Of a stretch of DNA of 64,000 bases, positions 13,101 to 23,369 are shown in pieces (the stretch's first letter is position 1; each line of letters begins with the position of its first letter). Position numbers and translations under genes: made by a program. The DNA is from Lichenostomus cassidix (lineage: Eukaryota > Chordata > Aves > Passeriformes > Meliphagidae): positions 8,204,547-8,268,546 of the forward strand of contig CM039198.1 of the NCBI GenBank assembly GCA_008360975.2, written 5' to 3'. Under the pieces are notes generated by a model. The model worked only from the letters and a program-made list of their open reading frames with translations. It ran no database searches and was not told the DNA's origin.

Positions 13101-14679
13101 TTTTAAAACCCATTCAACTACATTGCTGAAATAATGCTGACTGAAACCTGTCACACAGTCCTCTTTAGAGGTCCTGGAGATGGTTCAGAATGTCTCCAGT
13201 GGCTCCTCCAGAGCTAGGACACTTGCATCTCAAACATCTGAGTGAGGGGAGAGAGATCCAACTCAAAAATAAAGTATACCTGTAAATTTAAATTTAAGGG
13301 TGTATTCAACTCTGTAAGACAGATGTAAGCATGGATGTTAACCACACATTCAGAAGTGGGGGATGAAATTTGCTTTTCCTTTTAGCTGTGCAGCTCAGGA
13401 GTGCCCCACTGCAACCAGTGTGCACAGCCCATGCTTTCAGATAATCCTTTGCACCTGAGTGATGAGTGGTTCAGAAACAATTTCAGAGAGCAAGAAGCCC
13501 TGTGCATATTGCAGAGCATAAACACTGCCAAACTGCAGGGATTATACATGAGTGTGCTGGTAACCTGAGAAAAGGATCTGCTATTGTCAGCAATGCAGCC
13601 AAATCAGTCTCCAGCTATCCCCTGGGGTACTGAGCTGCAGTTGCTTTCAACACCTCTTTGTCATCCACTTCCACTGCAACATTACATTCCATTTACAGGC
13701 TCTGCTCTAACAGATGATAACTGAGCCTCTGAGTTTAGGATTAAGAAATGAATGTATGGATCTCATCTGACAGCACATGCTTGGGATCTAACAAACCTCA
13801 CCCTTGGGCTTCCCCACAGACATCCCAGCCCCTGCCCTTCTCACTCAGATACTCTATCAAGACCCCTCTGAACTTGGCAAAAGCAAAATACTTTCCTGAT
13901 GGTTTGGCAAGTGATCAGTTAAGTGTTTTCACTTCCTGCAGGGTAGGAATCTGATGGGAAGAGGATCATCCATGTGGTGACAGAGCACAAGAGTGTCACA
14001 GGAAACATCAGTGCCCACCTGGCCAGGGAGAACTTGTGCAGCTAAAATCCAACTCAGCCAAAGGCTGAACCTGTGCTCCACAGCACTGCTACCTCAAAGC
14101 TCACCTCAAGGACACAAATGCAGCATTTCACATGTTCCAGAACTCAAAACTCACTCTCAACAATAAAATTCCACCCAGAAGGTACTTTAGGAGGACAACA
14201 CGTACAAAGATGGTCCCTAGCAGGGAGCCTCTCCTTCCAAACACTCATTGCCTACCTTTTGCTCAGACAGCACTTAGTCTGGAAGTCTCTCACAGCTGAG
14301 TGGAGTAGTGAGAGAAGCCTTTCAATTTGCCAAGGCAACAGCCTTCAGCTGCCCACCATATATACCGTGACCTTCACAGCCAAACAAAGGAGCACCAGTT
14401 ATTCACAGAGAAAATCAAGGCTTTATGAAAAAAAATATGGACATGGCTGCTCCAACAGCCATCACCATGTAGACTGCACTGTCTGCTTAACCAGCAGGCA
14501 AATTTGTTAGGAAGTTCTAAAATTAGGTGCTGAGCACCTGGGGAAAAAATCTGTTCAAAGCAGACAATAAAATGCCACATGGAGCTATATTTCAAGATAT
14601 CTGGGTGTGTTTCTGTGCATTAGCACAAATGGCTCCAGAGGGGAAATTTTGCACATGAAGTACATGAGCAAAGTATTGT
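10128..14679. other. non-coding stretch, nothing recognised
   Basis: Only short open frames (up to 145 codons at 14073-14510) with no recognisable domain. A GGACGTCACG at about 10288 resembles a cAMP-response element core, but there is no promoter context to support a role. Confidence 0.55.
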
Positions 14680-14857
14680 CCAGAGAAGCTGTGGCTGCCC
14701 CTGGGTCCCTAGGAGTTTCCAAGGCCAGGTTGGACAGATCTTGGAGCAGCCTGGGACAGTGGAAGGTGTCCCTGTGCATGGCAAGGGTGGCATTGGATGG
14801 GCATTAAGGTCCCTTCCCACCCAAACCATTCTGTGATTCCATGAGTCTATGATTCTA
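14680..14857 (+). mobile_element. CR1 LINE, 3' end fragment
   Basis: Starts with CCAGAGAAGCTGTGGCTGCC and runs through the usual 'ggaaggtgtccctg' block to 'cccacccaaaccattctgtg' and an imperfect ATGATTCT-type 3' terminus. Only about 180 bases of the 3' end are present. Confidence 0.9.
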
Positions 14858-16779
14858 CATTATTTATCATTTTCATAACAATACTTTTTAGAATATTACA
14901 AGGAAACCACACAGGGAATAACAGATTTTGAGGTTCATAAGGCAGTTTGATCCTTGATAACTTGGCTTTGTGTTCAAGTCCCTAAGGACTTACTCTGACA
15001 GTAATTATACTGAGCTCCCTATTCCTGTATGATTAAAATTCATCTTCCAAAAAGGCACTTGCAGTCCTTACTTAGACAGCTGGAGAAATTGAAAATTCAC
15101 CATTCCTTCTGGTAGCTTGTCACCCACACTGCTGAAAGATGTGTTCCTTGTGTACACAGGCAAATGGGAAACATCAGCATTGCAGACTCCCGCATCGTCC
15201 CCCTTTTAATTCTGATTGATCACGGTTTTCACTCGCTCCAGGCCCAATTCCACCCACCATGAAGTGCTCTGTTAATGCCTGTGGGTACACAGGAGAGACT
15301 CAGTGCATGGTGAGAGCAAAGTGCTGGAGGGCAGAAGTGCTCTTGGTTCAGAGAACAGGTTTTGCTGTGCTGCAGAACAACTTAAGGCAGAAAACTATTT
15401 GTTAAGAGTTTAACAGGTCTAAGTTCCCACAGATTCATATGTGTATCCTACATGTTCAAGAAAACAAGTGTCTCTCAGGCTCACTGATACCTAGTGTTGC
15501 TTAATTAAACATTCTTGTGCTGGCAGGAAAAACGGGAAGTTGAAATTAGGTATTTACTAAACAGATGAAGTCATTCTCTGTCTAGAAGAGCATATTACTG
15601 TGTTTACTGCTAACACCTCATGTGATCACCCAAAACAAATCAGGTAACACAGCAGAAAACAAAATTTCTGTTCTCTCTTTGCCCTCTGTCCTGGCCACTA
15701 GATGAAGACATAAAAAAACCACTGAGAGAACAACTTCCAAACAAAAAGGAGACAGGACTGCAAAAGTTGCACTCAACCTAATTCTCAGAGATGATCTCTT
15801 TATGCCAAATCCGGATCTTACTTGAAGCCTGTGGCAGTCAATCCCCCTGCCTGCCATGCCGGCAGGATTTGGCCCCAGGGAAGCATCCGCCTGCATTCCC
15901 AGCTGCTCTGTCCAGCTGCCGACAGGAATGCAGGGCTGCCGAGGGCGCTGGCACGGGAGGGACTCCAAACTGCCAGTGAAAAGAAAATTCCACCTCAGCG
16001 CTTGGATTTGAGCTCTGTCGGTGCAATGGCTGAATCTGATAGAGTAACCCTGCCTGATGATAATACAATTCGGATTCTTCTCCCTCCCTCCCTGATGTTT
16101 GAACCAGACCTGTATTGAATGTAGCTTTGAGCGTTTGGAGTGCTTCGGAGAGAGACTTGAACATTGATGAGCAGTACCAGGAAGGAAAGCAGGGTTGTGT
16201 TTGTGTGTGTTCACTTCACACCAGATTACAATCAAGTACTCAAGGCAATATTTTTATAGGGCTAAATCCTGCTCCTACAAGTCAACAAGATTATCAGCAG
16301 TTCATAGCATGTCACAGAGAATTAGACAACATTTTGCACAACAGCACCTTCAGGAGAGATTAAAACAAGCAAATAAACACATATCAGTCATTTTAGCACC
16401 CTGGTTTAAACAAAAGTGTTTGAAGGCAGAAAAGCCAGTTAATTCCTATTGGAAATCAATGGTAGCTGAGGAAATACAGCATTCTGGTATTCTTGGAAAG
16501 CTGTCTTTTTAGTGTGGACAGCCCTATGTCTGCTTTCTCTAAAATAAGATCGAAATGTAAGGTGCTTATTGATTTTGCAACTGTTCCCAGACTTCTTGCC
16601 TAAGGGGAAAAGTTGTCTCTGAACCTCATCCATCCCACTGTGCACTTCCCCCTCTTCAGAAGAACCAGCCACCACTAAAGCTCGACATTCAAATCTCATG
16701 ACAGCATTGTCGGTTTTTTCAGGGCAAAATTCAAAATCTGAGCTATTGCCAGGGAGAAAGGAGGCTGTTTCAGCCCGGG
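14858..16779. other. non-coding stretch upstream of UTS2R
   Basis: AT-rich sequence that becomes more GC-rich near 15830-15970. A 205-codon minus-strand frame at 15618-16235 starts from TTG and shows no family motif. No repeat or exon was recognised. It may contain distal regulatory sequence for UTS2R, but nothing specific can be pointed to. Confidence 0.5.
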
Positions 16780-17420
16780 GTCGGTATCCACCTCCACCTC
16801 AGCCTCTCTCGTTCCGCGGGGCACCTGCGGAGCGGCTGCTCTGGCTCTCCCTGTCGGCCGCTGACATCGCTTTGCCTGATGCCTTGAAGCGCCGCGCCGA
16901 GCCCATCGCCAGCGATGCCACCGCGGCAGGGAAGCGCCAGATTCCAGCGGAGCGGCCAGGAAAACTTTACAGGCAGCTCCCGCAGGCTGACGCTGCCCGG
17001 CGGGGCTCGTTCCGCGGGGCGCTCGGGTCCTGCTCCCGGCTCGGGGAGCTCCGTTAGCGGAGCGGAGAGCCCCGTTCCGGGCTCGGGGAGCTCCGTTCTC
17101 GGAGGGGACATCCCCGTTCCCGGCTCGGGGAGCTCCGTTCTCTGAAGGCAGAGCCCCGTTCCGGGCTCGGGGAGCCGCTCTCCGCAGGGTCCCCGGCCGG
17201 GCTGATTGCTCCCGGTCCCGGACGGCACGGGCAGGGCTCGGGGGTCCCCGCGGTCGCAGCGGAGCGGAGCGGATCAGGTCGGAGCGGGGAGCCCCGGCGG
17301 GGCGGGGGCAGCCCTTCCCCCGAGGGCAGCCCGGTACCGCCCTGCCTCCCGCGGGGGCGGAGCGGCCGCCGCCGGGCCGGGAGCTCCGCCGAGACGCTGC
17401 CGGGGCCGCCGCCGCCGCCC
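16780..17420 (+). promoter_or_regulatory. GC-rich CpG-dense promoter and 5' UTR region of UTS2R
   Basis: Base composition switches abruptly from AT-rich to very GC-rich with dense CpG at about 16780 and stays so through the coding sequence. GC boxes of Sp1 type lie at 17299-17308 (GGGGCGGGGG) and 17353-17360 (GGGGGCGG), 60-120 bases before the ATG. No TATA box is seen. This is the composition of a CpG-island promoter. The transcription start and any upstream non-coding exon cannot be placed from sequence alone. Confidence 0.65.
17027..17190. repeat. 42-bp minisatellite, about four units
   Basis: The core CTCGGGGAG recurs at 17040, 17082, 17124 and 17166, an exact 42-base spacing. Units are about 17027-17068, 17069-17110, 17111-17152 and a diverging 17153-17190. 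The middle units share CCCCGTTCC-GGCTCGGGGAGCTCCGTT. Because 42 is a multiple of three, open frames on both strands show a 14-residue repeat. It lies 230-390 bases before the UTS2R start codon, so it is probably promoter or 5' UTR sequence. Confidence 0.9.
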
Positions 17421-18518
17421 ATGGAGCCCAACGGGACGGCGGCGGCGGGGGGCAACGGGACGGCGGCGGCGGGCGGCGGGGCTGCCCCCGGGAGCGGCCC
17501 GCTGCTCATCCCCTCGGCCTTCGGGACGGTGCTGTCGGTGATGTACGTGGCCGGGGTGGCCGGCAATGTCTACACGCTGGTGGTGATGTGCCACTCGGCG
17601 CGCTGCGCCGCCCCCATGTACAGCTCCATCGTCAGCCTGGCCCTGGCCGACCTGCTCTACCTCTCCACCATCCCCTTCATCGTCTGCACCTACCTGGCCC
17701 AGGACTGGTACTTCGGGGACCTGGGCTGCCGCATCCTGCTCAGCCTGGACCTGCTCACCATGCACGCCAGCATCTTCACGCTCACGCTGATGTGCACCGA
17801 GCGCTACCTGGCCGTCACCCGGCCGCTGGACACCCTGAAGCGCTCGCGGGGCTACCGGAAGGTCACGGCGGGGGCCGTGTGGTCCGTGTCGCTGCTGCTC
17901 ACTCTGCCCATGATGCTGATGGTCACGCTGACCGAGGGGGGCAAGGCGGAGGGCAAGGTGAAGAGGATGTGCGCGCCCACCTGGAGCGTGGACGCCTACC
18001 GGACCTACCTGACGGTGCTCTTCAGCACCAGCATCATGGCCCCGGGCATCATCATCGGCTTCCTCTACACGCGCCTGGCCAGGACCTACCTGGAGTCCCA
18101 GAGGAACCCCCCCCACAAGGAGAAGAGCAAGAGATCCCCCCGGCAGAAGGTCCTCATCATGATTTTCAGCATCGTGCTGGTCTTCTGGGCCTGCTTCCTA
18201 CCCTTCTGGATCTGGCAGCTGGTGCGGCTCTACAGCAGCTCCCTGCAGCTCACCACCCAAACCCAAAAGTGCATTAACTACCTGGTGACCTGCCTGACCT
18301 ACAGCAACAGCTGCATCAACCCCTTCCTCTACACCCTGCTCACCAAAAACTACCGGGAGTACCTGCGCAACAGGCACCGCAACTTCTACCGGTTCACGTC
18401 CTCCTTCCGCAAGAGAGGCTCCAACCTGCAGTGCTCCTGGGGACGCTCCATGTCCTCCAGCAACCAGTACGACTACAGCTCGGAGGCGCTGGGCATGGCC
18501 ACGCTCAAGGACAAGTGA
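17421..18518 (+). CDS. UTS2R: urotensin-II receptor (class A GPCR), complete
   Basis: A plasma-membrane receptor for urotensin II and urotensin-related peptide. The family is known to couple through Gq to calcium release and to affect vascular tone. The 365 residues form a seven-helix rhodopsin-type receptor: GN in TM1 (N49), LALAD in TM2 (D77), a likely C103-C184 disulfide, D110 in TM3 at the amine/peptide-binding position, ERY at 127-129, a WACFLPFW stretch in TM6 (256-263) and NPFLY (300-304) in TM7. The segments DLLTMHASIFTLT and TCLTYSNSCINPFLYTLLT are typical of urotensin receptors, next to the somatostatin/opioid branch. The N-terminus has two NGT glycosylation sequons (N4, N12). The start is chosen because the ATG has a strong context (GCCCATGG) and gives a normal 30-residue ectodomain. 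Coding is intronless. Compared with the human protein as remembered, the second extracellular loop is a few residues longer and the C-tail lacks the Pro-rich end. Birds have several UTS2R paralogs; adjacency to OGFOD3 favours the mammalian-type ortholog. Confidence 0.93.
   Translation: MEPNGTAAAGGNGTAAAGGGAAPGSGPLLIPSAFGTVLSVMYVAGVAGNVYTLVVMCHSARCAAPMYSSIVSLALADLLYLSTIPFIVCTYLAQDWYFGDLGCRILLSLDLLTMHASIFTLTLMCTERYLAVTRPLDTLKRSRGYRKVTAGAVWSVSLLLTLPMMLMVTLTEGGKAEGKVKRMCAPTWSVDAYRTYLTVLFSTSIMAPGIIIGFLYTRLARTYLESQRNPPHKEKSKRSPRQKVLIMIFSIVLVFWACFLPFWIWQLVRLYSSSLQLTTQTQKCINYLVTCLTYSNSCINPFLYTLLTKNYREYLRNRHRNFYRFTSSFRKRGSNLQCSWGRSMSSSNQYDYSSEALGMATLKDK
17430..17477 (+). repeat. 24-bp tandem duplication inside UTS2R
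   Basis: Bases 17430-17453 and 17454-17477 are the same 24-mer with one mismatch. Each encodes NGTAAAGG, so the duplication is in frame and gives two N-glycosylation sequons in the receptor N-terminus. Confidence 0.92.
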
Positions 18519-19565
18519 GGAACACGAGGAGGTGCTCCGGACACACCAGGACCAGCAGAGTGTCTGGCCAAGGTAGGGCTTTGGGACCCCCTAGCCCTGA
18601 AGGGTCTTAAAAACTCGTTTTTGGTGCTCTCTCTAGCGAGGGGCAAGGAGTTGCGTGAACCCAAATGCTGAGATGAGTGTGAGTTTCCATCTGGCTGAGG
18701 GCTGTTGGGGGGTCCTGCCAGGAGGAGCAGCCATTTGGGACAAGTCCTGCAGGGCTTTGGGGGCAGAAGATGAGGTGGATGCTGTGTTCAGTTCTGCCAC
18801 AAACTGTTCTCATGCTGCTTTGCTGAGTTTCGGCTCCAGCTCCGCACACCGCGTCTCCCGTGTGGTTTTTCAGTGCTGTCTTTGGGCTCCAGCTGGGTCA
18901 GAGCTGCACAAGTCTGAAATTGGCCTGGTGTCACCTAACTGAGCTGCCAGCCTTGGGTTTGCCCTGTGTGTCACCGTTGTCTGTTTCTGGAGTGTGTAAA
19001 GAGACCTTTAAGCCCCTTTTCCCATTTCCTGTTATGTTACGGTGCACTACTGTTATATCGAGCTTAAAGTCTCTATTTTAAAATTCATTGCAGCAGCACT
19101 TTGAACTCCAAGCGTTCAAAAACCACAAGGTAAGCTGTCAGAAACCACAGGATTACCTAACAAAAAAAAAGCTTGTAATTTTTTAAGGTTTCTACCTAAG
19201 GTGGTTTGAATTTGCCACTGATTTTTTTTCTTAAAAAAGTTGGTCCCTTTCTTAAAAGTCAACAGAGCTTGAAAAACCTGAAAATTTACCTTGGAAGAAA
19301 TAAAAAAAATATTTATAATCCTGTCACTCAAGGACCTGAGGCTCTAAGAAAAATGACTGAATCCTATAACACGAAACTCATCATAAAAGATACAAATTTT
19401 TTCATGACATACGATCAAAACCATTTTGCCTCAATGTATTCTGCTCATTTTCTCCCTGCTTGGCATCTCACAGTAAACTTTCCCCACAGATCCTGGAGAT
19501 GCCTGTAAGCATTTGAACGATTGTAAAGTGTCTGTTTATAAATAAATGCTTATTAAAAATGGACC
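18519..19565 (+). other. probable UTS2R 3' UTR
   Basis: About 1 kb after the stop without another gene. An AATAAA lies at 19541-19546, preceded by a TGTAAAGTGTCTGTTTATA stretch with a UGUA-type element. An earlier AATAAA lies at 19299-19304 in an A-rich run. The later site looks better; cleavage would fall at about 19560. Confidence 0.5.
19541..19546 (+). terminator. candidate UTS2R polyadenylation signal
   Basis: Canonical AATAAA with an upstream TGTA at about 19523 and a pyrimidine-rich CCCCTCGCCTGTCTC downstream. It is the first well-placed signal after the receptor stop codon apart from an A-rich one at 19299. Confidence 0.5.
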
Positions 19566-20880
19566 ATCATCAGGTTTCCCCTCGCCTGTCTCTTCACCCA
19601 GCTCAGGGGGATTTATTTATCAGGGCAGATGCTGCAGCTCCAGCTGTGGGGATGAAGTTGGGGTCAGTTTTGGGACAGACTCTGGGAATAAGAAAAGCAC
19701 AGTTTGAGTTGCATAAACTCTTGACAGGAGCTGGTGATGCCCAGGGACTTCAGAATCAGCAGCAGTGTGAGGAACTGTCATTTCCACTTTTTATTTCTAA
19801 CTCCAAGCCCTGTCTGCCTGAGCAGAGTTCCACTCCAGCCTGCAGGGCTACTGCATTCCCCTGTCCTTGGGTGATTCTCTCGTGTCCCAGGGCAAACTTT
19901 AGGCTGTGCTTGTGCTGGAGCAGAGACAGAGTGCCAACAGCACAGCCAGGGCTGGCAGCAGGGAGCAGGCAGAGATACACTGGGTTTTGTGCACTCAGCT
20001 AACAGAAAAATACACAAGTTGGATGAAGGTGTTTCTGTGCAGGAGTCAGACATTCTCTTGGGATGCTTTTTGGGGAACAGGGGAATAAGTAAGTCACCTT
20101 GCCCATATTGCTTGTAACCAAGCAAGGACTGTCTTTGAAATGCTGGTGATCACTTTGTCATATTCCAGGGTTACATAGACTACCAGGCTGGGCATCATAA
20201 ATAGTCCATTCCTTAGGAAATAGGGGGACAAATGCACAGCTCATGTTGGGAACTGCCAGGGAGAGCAGGATTCTGCAGTTTTAAGGAACAACTTTTCAGA
20301 AACGAATCAATTTTTTAATTATTAGTTCTACAGTCGTTACTTTTCCTTTGGTTCCCATTTCTGAGGCTGGAAGTCACTCCCCTACAAGAATAAGAAAGAC
20401 AAGGCTGAACTCAGAAGCAGTTGGGGTACAAATGTCATGTCCAAGGTGTATCTGCACAGAAGTCCTGGCAGAGCCAGGCAGGGTTGCATCCCGTGAGCTG
20501 GACAGGGATCAAAAAGAGTTTTAGGGACTTTGCTTCGTACTTAAAAAAAAAAAAAAAAAAAGCCCAAAACCAGTTATAAATAAGAGGAGGAAACTGAAAA
20601 GAAGTTCTGCATAGAAAAAAAAGGATGAAAATGCAGAGCAGATGAGCTCTTCAGTTGTAACCTATTGTGGGGATAAGCAGACAGAAGGGGCTGGTTTGGG
20701 ATACACTTCCCAAGACACCTCTCAGTCCCCTGAAGAGATTCTGTTACTCTGTTCAGTGTCACCAACAGTGTGTAGTGGATGTGCTTTCTGTGCCACATGG
20801 TGAGAGAATTAAACATCAAAGGGTTGATGGAGGAGCATCCTGATGAAAGGCAAAATACTGGGTATTTCAAAAAAGGTGTG
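19566..20880. other. intergenic, one poly(A) run
   Basis: No gene recognised. A homopolymer of 19 A lies at 20543-20561. It might mark the tail of an old retroposed sequence, but the bases before it were not recognised. Confidence 0.5.
20543..20561 (+). repeat. A19 homopolymer
   Basis: Nineteen consecutive A, the longest mononucleotide run noted in the window. Confidence 0.95.
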
Positions 20881-21409
20881 CCCAGCAGGTCAAGGGAGGT
20901 GATTCTCCCCCTCTACTCCACTCTGGTGACCCCAAGCTGCAGTGCTGCATCCAAATCTAGAGTCTCCAGCATCAGAAGGATGTGGAGCTGCTGGAGAAAG
21001 TCCAGAGGAGGCCATGGAGATGCTGCCAGGGCTTGAGCCCCTCTGGAGCCAGGCTGGGAGAGCTGGGAATGTTCACCTGGAGAGGAGAAAGCTCTGGGGA
21101 GACCTCAGAGCTCCTTCCAGTGCCTAAAGGGGCTCCAGGAGAGCTGGAGAGGGACTGGGGACAAGGAATGGAGGAACAGGACACAGGGAATGGCTTCAAA
21201 GTGATAGAGGGGAGGATCAGATGAGATATTGGGAAGAAATTCCTCTCTGTGATGGTGCTGAGGCCCTGGCACAGGCTGCCCAGAGAAACTGTGGCTGCCC
21301 CTGGATCCCTGGCAGTGTCCAAGGCCAGGCTGGACAGGGCTTGGAGCAACCTGGGACAGTGGAAGGTGTCCCTGCCATGGCAGGGGTGGCACTGGATGAT
21401 CTTCAAGGT
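20881..21409 (+). mobile_element. CR1 LINE, about 530 bp of the 3' region
   Basis: The longest CR1 copy in the window. It runs from the 'ctactccactctggtgacccc' block, through 'agaaagtccagaggaggcca' and 'ctgaggccctggcacaggctgcccaga', to 'ggcactggatgatcttcaagg'. It then stops abruptly and lacks the usual 'cccttccaacccaaaccattctatgattct' terminus, so the extreme 3' end was lost. The open frames inside it are repeat-derived. Confidence 0.92.
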
Positions 21410-23317
21410 ACAGACCTGCACAAACACCACTCCTCAGGAGCCCTGAATACTCCCAGGGCTCAGAGCTCAATTTAAAAGATGAATTACATAAACAACATCC
21501 CTCTTGCTGTCCCATCAGACCTGTTAAACTGCCAAAAGTCAGCAGGTCTGATCCACTTCATAAATCTCCTGCAGGAGCTGATGTTTTAGCTGAATTCTTG
21601 CTGTCTGTAGCTGGGCAAGCCTTGACCCCTCATGGTTTGGGATTGAGGAGAGTGTCCTCATGGATCTGCCCTAAAGAACAAAACCACATTAATCCAGTAG
21701 CTCACCTGGGGAGTGCTGCTGCCTGTCCAGAGCACACAGTCCTGCCTGGGCTGACACAACCTTCAGGTTACCTGTGAGGAGTAGCTTTACCTGCTGTCAC
21801 CCAGAGCATTCTGGGGAGGGTGCTGGTTTGGGGTTGGGATCTCAGCATTCCTCAGCACATCCCTGTGTGCAGGACATGCTGTAAGGCAGCTCAGGCTGTT
21901 TCCTACATGAGGGACACTTATCAGCTGTCCTCAGCATTGAGAAGGATGAGTCAGGATCCCCAAAGTCATGAGATTAAAAACATCTTGTGTCCCCAACCAC
22001 AGAGGCTACAGAAGAGTGTGAAAATTGAGGTAGACACATCACCAGAATCTGGATGATGGGACTTTGAAAATGCTATGATTGGTGTTAATTCAGGTAAATC
22101 TGAAGCAGCTCAGGCCAGGGCTGTGTAACAACAGGGAAGTCAGTGGGGCTGTAGCTTAAAAACAACATGTGGAGAGTTCCTTGAAAACAATTTTACTTTG
22201 GCTATTCTACATTACAGGAAATCAAGTTCTCTGTACCCTGGGGTCACCTGTCATACCTAAATCATGGTAATCCTTTGGTTTTTAATGCTTTGGGTGTTTT
22301 TTATTGTAAATGGAATGTCACTGCAGGTTCAGTGACACAGGTACTTCTTCAGCAGCCTTTTTCTTGTTGGGCCAGAGGTTGTCACTGCAAAACTCCATAC
22401 ATGCTTTACAAGAAAGAAAATAGTTTAATCGCTAGAGAGCATTTTCCAATTCCCCTTAGGATTTAGAGGTTTATAACAAAAAAACCCAACCCAGACTGCA
22501 AAAGAAAGCAGTTTCATCTCCTTCCTTTATGGTAGGATCTCCTTCTCAGATGGGATCTGCTGCAACAATGCAAATTTTTCCATTTTCAGTTGAAAAGACA
22601 AAAGACCACTCCTTTGTGGGACAAATGAGAATGATTGTTTCATCAGACACAGGAGAATCCATTTGAACTTTACGGAATTTTTGCTGCCTTTACCTTCAGT
22701 TGCTTTCTTTTTTAATCATCTTTCCACTTCTGAAAAACAAATTTGCAATAAATGCTCAAAAGCCCCACATTCCAATTCCACTGTGAGTGCAAGCAAATCC
22801 TTAACTTTTTAACTCCTATTTCAGCAGTCAGTTTTGGTGCTCAGTGTGTGACTGAACACCAGGGAAGCCAGCAAAAGAGAGGAGACTTTATGAGCATTTT
22901 GTACCTTGAGCTGCAAGATGCACAGCTGCATTAACTGGGGGGAATGGGCAGGATGACAGAGTTCTTAATTTATTATAATCTATTCATAATCACCAGGATG
23001 ATGAGAGAATAAAGCACATAAACCTCATATCAGAGCCCAGCCCTCAAGCCCTGGGTGCAAAAAACAGAGAAATCCTCAGAGCAGCCCCAAACAGTCAGGA
23101 GGCTTTGCCAGGAGGTTTGCCTGCTTCGAGGACACTCAGTTTTCTGTCACATTTCAGAGTCCCTCTGGTGGCAGCAGCAAATTCCCATCCTGAGGTCTCA
23201 GGAAGAAAATCTGCCTTTTATTTCTAGGCTTTAAAACAGAGAGGTTGCCCCAAATCACAGCCCATACATAAGAGCATTTAATACCTTTAAAGTAGAATGT
23301 TAAGTAGAATGTTAATG

Positions 23318-23369
23318 TTTTCTCTTCTCTTCCCCTCCTGCTGCATCTGGAGGGGAAGAGAAGAGAAAA
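23318..23369. repeat. perfect inverted repeat: 21-bp arms, 10-base loop
   Basis: Left arm 23318-23338 is all pyrimidine (TTTTCTCTTCTCTTCCCCTCC). Right arm 23349-23369 is its exact reverse complement, all purine. The loop is TGCTGCATCT. A 12-bp tandem duplication (AGTAGAATGTTA) lies just to the left at about 23291-23314. Confidence 0.93.

Noticed and set aside
15618..16235. 205-codon minus-strand open frame upstream of UTS2R
   Set aside because: Starts from TTG, no domain recognised, and other frames overlap it on the plus strand. Most likely chance in a locally GC-richer stretch.
16770..17566. Long open frames on both strands across the UTS2R promoter, with 14-residue Pro/Glu/Gly repeats
   Set aside because: They arise from high GC content (few stops) and the 42-bp period. 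They contradict the clear UTS2R frame and have no gene context.
17274..18116. 280-codon minus-strand frame antisense to UTS2R
   Set aside because: A shadow of the GC-rich receptor coding sequence; its composition (His, Gly, Arg, Ala, Gln) is that of a reverse-complemented GC3-rich gene.
20972..21515. Open frames of 136 and 152 codons on the minus strand
   Set aside because: They are translations of the CR1 3' region, which is non-coding in the element.
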